Source: Bryopsis sp. KO-2023
Lineage: Eukaryota > Chlorophyta > Ulvophyceae > Bryopsidales > Bryopsidaceae
Direction of reading: 5' to 3'
DNA length: 64,000 nt
Assembly: GCA_030272585.1 (NCBI GenBank)
Contig: BSYQ01000001.1
Location: forward strand, 3,720,001-3,784,000
Each line of letters opens with the position of its first letter. The first letter of the stretch is position 1. This document shows, one piece after another, positions 57,178 through 64,000 of this stretch. Below the pieces are notes generated by a model. It was not told where the DNA came from and ran no database searches. It saw only the letters and a program-made list of their open reading frames with translations. The translations under genes and the position numbers were made by a program.

Positions 57178-59084
57178 GAAGAGCAAAATTAAAAAAAAAG
57201 AAAACATAGTTGTGGTTTGTTTCGTTTCGTTTTTTTGCTGTAGAGTGTTATGTCCCATCTCTGTGTGCTTTTCTCTTTTTCTACTGTGTGTTGGTGACTG
57301 GAGGGGGGTTCGGTTGTGGGGGAGCTGGCATGGATGATAAGGCTTGGTGGAAGGTTGGCAAGAAATGGTTTTTGACCTGGGTTTTTCTTTTCTTTATTTG
57401 GGAGGGGGGGGGGGGGGGGGTGTTGGCACTACAGCAGCAGGTAGCACTGGTCAAATTGTTTTTGTTGAAAAATGAGAGGGGTGCGGAGAAGCCCGATGAT
57501 GTTATGCCTCCATTCCGCATATCTTCGGTTGAATGCTGTTGAGCTTTTTCTTTTTGTTTTTGTGGTTTTCTTTTGTTTTGTGCTGTGCTCTCTCTTGTTG
57601 TGTTTCCAGGAGCAGCCCCCTTTGCCCATGCAGGAGGGATCCTGGAGACTGACATTGGGTTGTGATAGTTCTGGGTTCGATTCCCAGAGTCAGCTACCCT
57701 TAAAAATAGGGTGGTATTCTCAACAGCTTCCTCCCAGCTAATCCAAAGAGGAAAGATTGAGGCCAGCCATTCATTTCTTTCTTCCCCCAGTCAGTCGAGG
57801 ACTGAGACAGTGCGAAGGATGCAGTTTTACGGATGCTATGAAGCATGTGGGGTAGCGGTTTCTAGTGAAAAGCCTTTTAGTTTCTTTTGAATGCGGCAGG
57901 CACTCTGAACACCTCGCTTGGGAACATCTTGTGTTTTTTTTTTCTATTCTACCAGCATTTATGTGCCTACTGCATTTCAAAGATTGTTTGCGGTAAGGGA
58001 GAAATTTCCGTCGAAAATCATCGTGTGGTGTGTCACAAGATTTCATGAATGTCTTGACACCCCTTGACAGACCTTGAGTTGGTTAACTGCACACCTCTGC
58101 ATTCTAAACTCACAAAACCTTTATCTCTGAATTTCTTCAAATTTCTTAAATCCATGGTGCAGACACAAAAAAAGGGAAAAGCACAAACGATTTCCTTTTG
58201 TTCTTTTCTTTTCACACCGTGTGCCTAGTTAAATACATAAAAAGCACAAAAGTCAAAGAGTTGGGAGTGCACCTCACATCCCTCACAGACCAATTAACCC
58301 CATCACTGAACGCTTGTCAAGTACCTCGACAGTCAATTTCATTAGCCCACAGGTTGATTGAATCAATGAATGAATGGATGTCTGCCTGTTCACGAATGGA
58401 CGCATCGCCATCCAGAGTTTGGAATCACCTTGGAGTCCATGGTTCCAGCTACAATGGTCTGCGATTGACTTCATGCAGCCGGGTGCCCCTCGGATTACAA
58501 AACCGATCAGCAAATCTATGCCAGACGCCTACTTCACTCCAAACCCAGAAACCCTGCTTAGGAATCTTAGGAAATTATTTACACTTGAGAAGGCCGCTGG
58601 GGCTGTACACCTGTTGTTACACGAGTCCGTATTTATTGCCACAATCAATCACACCAATGTGATTGGGCTGTACACCTGGGCCTGTTTCAAGTCTCAATCA
58701 ATGAAACCCTGCTGCATAAAACTCTGAGATTGGCTCGTCTGCTGTGGTTTGGAGTTTTCTGTTCAATGAAATGTTCAATTCCATGGTGGGGGTATAAAAA
58801 TCCTGGATTTGGTTCCTGTCTTGATATGTTGCGATTTATGTTCCTTCCTCTGATTGTTTTGTTGCAATTGTTTTGTCTCCGAAAGATCCAACATGCATGA
58901 GATGGATGGGATCCGACCCTCTTAAGCCAGTCCTTCCCCGATCTTGGCTCATTTCAGTTTCGTTGAAATCAGAAAATTTCTGCAGCCAGCCCCCCGTCAG
59001 TCATGTGCACTCGAGCCCTGTTCCGTGTGGAACAACACTTGATACGAATCCGAATCTGTGCGTATCATACTGTGTCCAAACAGG
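57178..59084. other. Intergenic region, no protein gene identified
   Basis: A near-pure G run lies at about 57407-57420 and a tRNA-like T-arm at 57671-57687 (listed separately). The string gggctgtacacctg occurs twice near 58600 and 58665. An open frame at 58374-58727 (+) shows no family resemblance. Confidence 0.45.
57671..57687 (+). other. Isolated tRNA T-arm / B-box-like hairpin
   Basis: The segment ctgggttcgattcccag forms a perfect 5-bp stem with a 7-nt TTCGATT loop and contains a consensus-like polymerase III B box. A flanking ctgac (57649-57653) can pair with gtcag (57689-57693). There is no room for a D-arm and anticodon arm, so it is not a normal tRNA gene. Confidence 0.35.
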
Positions 59085-61032
59085 ATGGATCTGAGTGCAT
59101 CAATAGTGTCAGACAGGCCATCCTTCGTGGGCCTTCGACGGGGCAGCGGTTTCAAGAGAACTGCTGGATGTATCTCCAAGATAAGCAGAACTCAATGCCG
59201 TGCACACAGAGTCGTCGGTGGTGAAAGGAGCGAGCTCGTTTTGGATGGTAAAGGCACCAATGCCTTGTCGAGGGGGCTTCAAAGGGGATAAACAGTAAGC
59301 AAGAATCTGATAGGTCGCATGGCTTTTTTTCTTTTGAATGTGCTCATGTGTAGGGTTAGCCAGGAATTTCCTCGTTGCAGCACCACTGGTTGGCTTGGCC
59401 CTCTGTCCAGAAGCCCAATCTCAGGTGTACAATTTGAGCTCGCATGACATGGGAATTTTTTTGCTTGTTCTCCATCATTGTGGCAAACCAACATCTCAGA
59501 AAGAGGCAGGATGCTGGAACAAGGCTGCAGTGAAGATTGACGAGAATTTGTTTGGATGCAGGAGCTCGTTTCTGCAGGGAGTTCGTTTTCAGATGTTTTG
59601 TATGATGTCGGGCAGCAGATGGATGCATTGGTAACTCAACAGTTGACAGGTGAGCTGGAAAAGCATTGGATCGTCGCTTTTATCCAGGCCCCCACAAATT
59701 TCTTTACCAGAAAGGGGTATATGCTGGTGATCACAGGTTCATCAGTCAAGTGACTGAGTGTGTGGGACTTATGTTTCAGTTGTTGGGCCTGCCAGCTTTG
59801 CCATCATCTATCTTGCTGGTCTGCTGACCAGCCTTTCTCCATGCACTCTGAGCGTCCTTCCCTTGACCATTGGCTACATTGGTGGGTACGGCAATAGCGA
59901 GGAGGAGGAGAAGGGGGCCGTTGGATTGTTCACCAGGGCTGGATCTTTCTCGGCTGGACTGGTGACCACCCTTTCACTTTTAGGAGTTGCTTCTTCTCTC
60001 CTGGGCAAAGCGTACGGACAGTTTGGGAGTGGCTTGCCCATCGGTGAGGGTTATGTGGATGCAGCCTGCCATTCAATCAATGCTGTCAATACTGATTCAC
60101 TACATCGTTCAATGAAAGGAAAGGGAAAACTAGATCTCAAGACATTTTCGGGGGTTTTGGGTGTGTCGGCATCTATAATGGAGGAGCTTGAGTTTTATCT
60201 GATAGATTCTTACTGTTCTGCACAGGTGTTAGCTTGGTTGCGATTTTGATGGGCCTGAATCTGCTGGAACTCCTGCCCTTGGAGTTCCCGTCTTTGGACG
60301 TCGACATTCGGGAGCTTGGTCTCAGTCCATCTTTGCAAGCCTATCTCGCTGGAGTGACTTTTGCGTTTGCTGCGTCTCCGTGCAGGTGAAAACCCAATTT
60401 CGACTTTGACTTTTTGAGTCTTTCATTTTTTGGGGGGGGGTGGGATGAGGTGCCAAAAGTCTGTTGGATTGGTTTGTTAAACATCCATAAAACGCACATC
60501 AATTTGTGGCGATTCATTGCAAATGGGCAATTGTGACATGCATGTGGTTGTGCTTGTGAACCGCAGCACTCCAGTCCTGGTTACTCTTCTTGCCTACGTA
60601 TCATCGACCGGTGAACCAGTTCTCGGGGGAGGCCTGTTGGCCTCCTACACAGCAGGATACATTACCCCATTGCTTCTCGTTGCAACAGCCACCGTGAGTA
60701 CAGGATGATGCTTTGTTAGGGACTTTCAGTCAAGCCATGCACATCGATTTTATGCTTGTTTCTGACATAGATTTTTCTGTTGTGGATACACTCTCTTGTG
60801 GAAAGCCACTGCTGGGCTGTGTCCTTTCCAAAGTAGCAACAGTGGAATCCCCCATGTCATTTTTTTCTGCCGATGCTTGATGCTGATCGGTTTTCTGTGG
60901 TGTGTGACTCAGGGGGCAATCTCTCAGGTGATGTCCTTTCGCAAGTTTTCGGCCTGGGTAACCCCTGCGAGTGGAGTTCTGTTGATTGGCGGAGGGACGT
61001 ATGCTCTGCTTTCCAGAGTTTTGCCTGCCTGA
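59085..61032 (+). CDS. CCDA: Plastid thiol-reductant transporter CCDA (cytochrome c assembly), 7 exons
   Basis: Exons 59085-59247, 59354-59424, 59562-59649, 59780-60043, 60226-60385, 60567-60693 and 60913-61032 give 330 aa; Arabidopsis CCDA is about 350. The first exon (MDLSASIVSDRPSFVGLRRG) is Ser/Arg-rich and lacks acidic residues early, like a plastid transit peptide. Then comes a hydrophobic stretch (NFLVAAPLVGLALCPEA). The CcdA core has six predicted membrane helices and the two essential cysteines: Cys129 in LTSLSPCTLSVLP and Cys248 in FAASPCSTPVL. Also conserved are GKAYGQFGSGLPIG and the final KFSAWVTPASGVLLIGGG. CCDA carries reducing equivalents from stroma to the thylakoid lumen so that apocytochrome c and f cysteines stay reduced for haem attachment (system II). 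The gene supports a photosynthetic host. Confidence 0.94.
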
Positions 61033-62222
61033 AGACGGATGGCTTCAAGAACTGATGATTCCAGGATTTTTTAGGGAATTTTTTTTGTCTATTTGAAAAA
61101 AAGCAAGGCTTGATTTTGTCATTCTTTACAAAGACGGTTGGGATTTGGGAGAGCACTGTTGGAAGACTTCGTTTTTACTTATTTCTTGTCAAATCGAGAG
61201 GTCGATGAAGATGGTATCTGTTTACAGAACTGAAAACCACAGAAAAGCACACAGTGTTTTTGCAGCACACCATTTTGCGAAGCTCTTCTGTGTCAACTTT
61301 AGTTCTTCAAACTTTCCAGGAAAAGTTTGGGCAGAAATCGCGGTCTTTCCTGTACTGCTCCCTAAGCAGCTCGGAAGCTTGAGCCAGAATTGTATCAGTG
61401 TTGTTCTGGACGTGATGTGGAAATTAACAATCCAGTATATATGCTCATGAAGTTCAATCGATCAGGATTTTCACAGGCTTCACAAATTTCAGGGCAGGCC
61501 CAACAAAACATTGATGGGTTCCTGTGGGTGCTGGAAATCTTTTCAAGCATTCAGGAATTTCGAACACAACAGGTGACATGCTCTGAAAATTGAACAGATC
61601 CACAGATTCACTTCTTTAGCAAGGAAATACTCTACAGGTTTGGGTGTAGAACGGAGGTGAGGTTGAGAGCCGCCACAAGCCTGTGAAAGCCCAAAAAACA
61701 ACGGCTCCTTTGTTCCTCTAATACCCAAGTCACCCTCCAAAGAATACACCGATATTTTGCCGGAAGCCCACAGGGGAAAATGAAATATGGGGCCGACGAG
61801 CGGAGAGAGCCACCCAAAAAACTCGCTGCCCCTGACCCAATTCTGGATTTGCAACGGCATAGTCGATGTGGCGCCGCTTTTGTCCATGATCTGATGGTGG
61901 TCTGAAAAGAATGGAGCGAGGGTGGGCTTGCCGAGTACTTTGGATAGGGAACATCCAGCAGAGCGATCCCGCATTTCCCCCAGAACCCTACGGAATGCGC
62001 TCTTTCTTCGTGGCCCCCTGTGCAGGCTTGGCTCACCCCAAACACTCTTTTTCACGGATTTGACGGGTGTCAACTGGGGAACGAAATCATACCCAGGTTT
62101 TTCGCTCTCTCTTCAATCGTGTTGACCGCGCGAGACAGCGGGGTTGCATGGAGTAATGATCATAAGTCGTTCCGTGTCGAGCTGCGACATAGCGACACGG
62201 ACCGCACGTTCCACACGGCCTT
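61033..62222. other. Region without a recognised gene
   Basis: A minus-strand frame at 61543-62073 (176 codons, no ATG at its start) has coding-like sequence, including SDHHQIM and GPIFHFPLW, but no confirmed family. The rest shows nothing convincing. About 62100-62220 probably holds the 5' region of the next gene. Confidence 0.4.
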
Positions 62223-64000
62223 ATGCGAAGGGGTTGGTTGCGGTGTTGCTTTCCTTGTAGCGACGAAGAGGGCGAGGAGAGCGGTGGGCATCCCGCCGCG
62301 ATGGCGACGACAACAGCTCGCAGCATGCCTCGGGCTCTCTCTAGAAGTCGTAGTTTCGAGAGCCACTCGTCGAAGAGCTTTTCGTCAAGAAGAACTCCAG
62401 ACCCGGGAAAGTCGTCAAGGAAAGCTCTAAAGATGTCGCTGGTAGGTGGGTCTTGGAAGGCCAGCCGCTCGATGTCGGTCAGTGCATCGAAAAATGTGGG
62501 AAACAGAACATCTCGCAGCAGAACGCAAGCACACGCGCGTCATTACAAAGACGTCAAATGAAAGTCGTCAGAAATACTTTTTGGATCGATGCGGGGATGC
62601 AAAATAGAGGAAAGTAAGGTTGATGTTTGACATTGGATTATCTGCTGTCCTCAATTTCAGAATGATCGGGAGCGCATTCTTCAATTGGTTCAAAAATCGC
62701 ATCATGACAGGTACAGATTGATACCCAGAGCCCAACCATCATCAAATTCAAAAGAGCTTGTTTTTCATTGGAGTTGGCATGAAGTTTCTGCATGTCAGAC
62801 TTCGAGGAACAGTAGCACTCCCACTCTTCTCCAGTGCTTTCCGGCTGAATTTTCAGTGGATCGATTGTCTTTGGGGTGGGGGCCTTAATTTGGTGTAACT
62901 TGATCGTCTCTGTTTATGGGAAGTCAGTGGTCCAGCCCGTTGGACGAAGATGCATTGAGCAACATCAGTTTCGAAGATGTACAAGTCCCAATGGGGACAA
63001 AGGCCCCCTATGTGCCAGTGTGTAAGGTAAGAAAAATACCAAAAACAATCCAAAAAACAAGCTACAATAAAACAACACAAACCTCAGTGGCCTGGGTGCC
63101 CTCCCAAAGAATATGGCAATACGGAAAGTTGTTGCGGACCGGTGTTTTTATCATTGCTCTACGACAGCCATCGAATCAGCCACAGGTTTTTTTCCTTTCC
63201 TATTCCACCACACTGCGATTGTTGTTTTTCAAAGAAGCTGCAGTTTCCTAGGATCAAGATGCTTTCCAAGTTCCAGTCTGGTCGTTGAGGGCGATGGTTA
63301 CTCGAAGCAGAGCGAGAAATATGCAAATGAGAAGGAGTGGCCACCATCTGATGTCCATGTCAGGTGAAATATAATGACAATAAATGATGCAAATATCATC
63401 TTTTTGTTGATGTTGGATGAGAGAGAGGGGGGGGGGGCGAGTGAAAACAGAACATGCAAAAACCACTTCTATGCACCCCTCTTTCTGACAAGATTTGCAC
63501 TGTCGATCTCCACAGCGGCGAGCAGCCCCTTTCCGCTGAATTCTTGAATTATAGTCTCTACTGTAGGGAGGATTCCAAAACTCCAGCACTGTGAATGAAC
63601 TTTTCTCAGTTTGGCTGTCCATAATATATTTCCTGGGTTCGCTTCCTCAAGCTGAACGTGAGGCTCTGCCAGGATACCAGCAAGTTTTTGCATATTGACG
63701 ATTGGATTGGGGTTAGGATGGCCCCCCAGCGTTCCAAAAAAAATTTCGAGGGTTGAAAACAAACACCTGAAAATGCAATCCACAGGGCGAGAGAAAATAA
63801 GATCCCAAAATGCCAGCAAGTCACGAAGAGAACAGCAGTGGATTCTCGCTCAAGCAATCGTGGCAAAGTATGCAAAAGATGAGGATGAAAGCAACACCGA
63901 GTGGAGAAACAGCTGCTGCAAGTCGATGCCAGTCAGGCAATCTCAGCTGGGGGACAACAGCACGCAGAGCCAAGGTGGTGTGGAGTTGGGCTTCAGGCGA
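62223..64000 (+). CDS. Unidentified protein, 5' part of a gene running off the window
   Basis: Proposed exons are 62223-62441, 62661-62710, 62924-63026, 63110-63141, 63277-63363 and 63786 to at least 64000. The first five join in frame (phases 0, 2, 0, 2). The last is bounded by an AG acceptor and is open to the window edge in one frame (REKIRSQNASKSRREQQ...), but its phase does not match exon 5, so an exon between 63364 and 63785 or a different donor is likely. The N-terminus MRRGWLRCCFPCSDEEGEES has a basic start and clustered Cys, which would suit lipid modification. It is followed by an Arg/Ser-rich stretch and short charged helices (NDRERILQLVQKSHHDR). I do not recognise the family. An alternative start is the ATG at 62916. 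Confidence 0.5.

Noticed and set aside
61543-62073. Minus-strand frame with an SDHHQIM string, considered as a LINE endonuclease remnant
   Set aside because: There is a single weak motif only, no reverse transcriptase domain nearby and no ATG at the frame start. It is left as unassigned.

Overview
This is an intron-rich nuclear genome window from a eukaryote, most likely a photosynthetic one of the green lineage, possibly a streptophyte alga (inference). The reasons are a plastid-type CcdA thiol transporter with a transit-peptide-like first exon, a half-size plant-type ABCA transporter, a BIG BROTHER-type RING-H2 ligase, and a TFIIB and an AMBRA1-like WD40 protein that resemble plant versions. 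Introns are GT-AG, mostly 60-500 bp and T-rich. Intergenic DNA is full of homopolymers, (G)n/(C)n runs and microsatellites. I assembled the gene models by hand by matching splice sites and reading phase. Where I give an exon list, every junction keeps the frame.

Layout. 1-5.2 kb (+): a repetitive Pro/His- then Gly-rich structural protein in seven exons, all joined in phase 1. 7.6-8.9 kb (+): BIG BROTHER-like E3 ligase. 10.1-14.0 kb (-): AMBRA1-like WD40 protein. 14.9-16.2 kb: a miniature LTR element (TRIM) with identical 143-bp LTRs. 17.5-20.8 kb (+): TFIIB. 22.0-24.6 kb (+): a membrane-anchored coiled-coil protein with a near-perfect 318-bp tandem repeat and a 15-bp repeat leader. 25-27.9 kb: no recognisable gene, but coding-like minus-strand pieces. 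27.9-29.1 kb (-): CPBP-family membrane protein. 30.1-30.7 kb (-): STI1/Hip-type domain protein. 31.8-33.4 kb (+): BTB protein. 34.2-37.0 kb (+): intronless ABCA half transporter. 37.4-39.7 kb (-): PNO1. 41.5-47.4 kb (+): large coiled-coil protein, 5' end unresolved. 48.5-50.0 kb (-): UTP23. 50.2-52.5 kb (+): ZIP metal transporter. 53.3-57.2 kb (+): TRF4-type non-canonical poly(A) polymerase. 59.1-61.0 kb (+): plastid CCDA. 62.2 kb to the right edge (+): an unidentified gene that runs off the window.

There is no operon logic, but three nuclear RNA-maturation genes lie within 20 kb: PNO1 and UTP23 (small-subunit rRNA processing) and TRF4 (nuclear RNA tailing for exosome decay). The strongest candidates for something undescribed are the two lineage-specific repeat proteins (1-5 kb and 22-25 kb). 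The TRIM element, the Cys-Pro motifs of the CPBP protein and the intronless ABCA gene come next.
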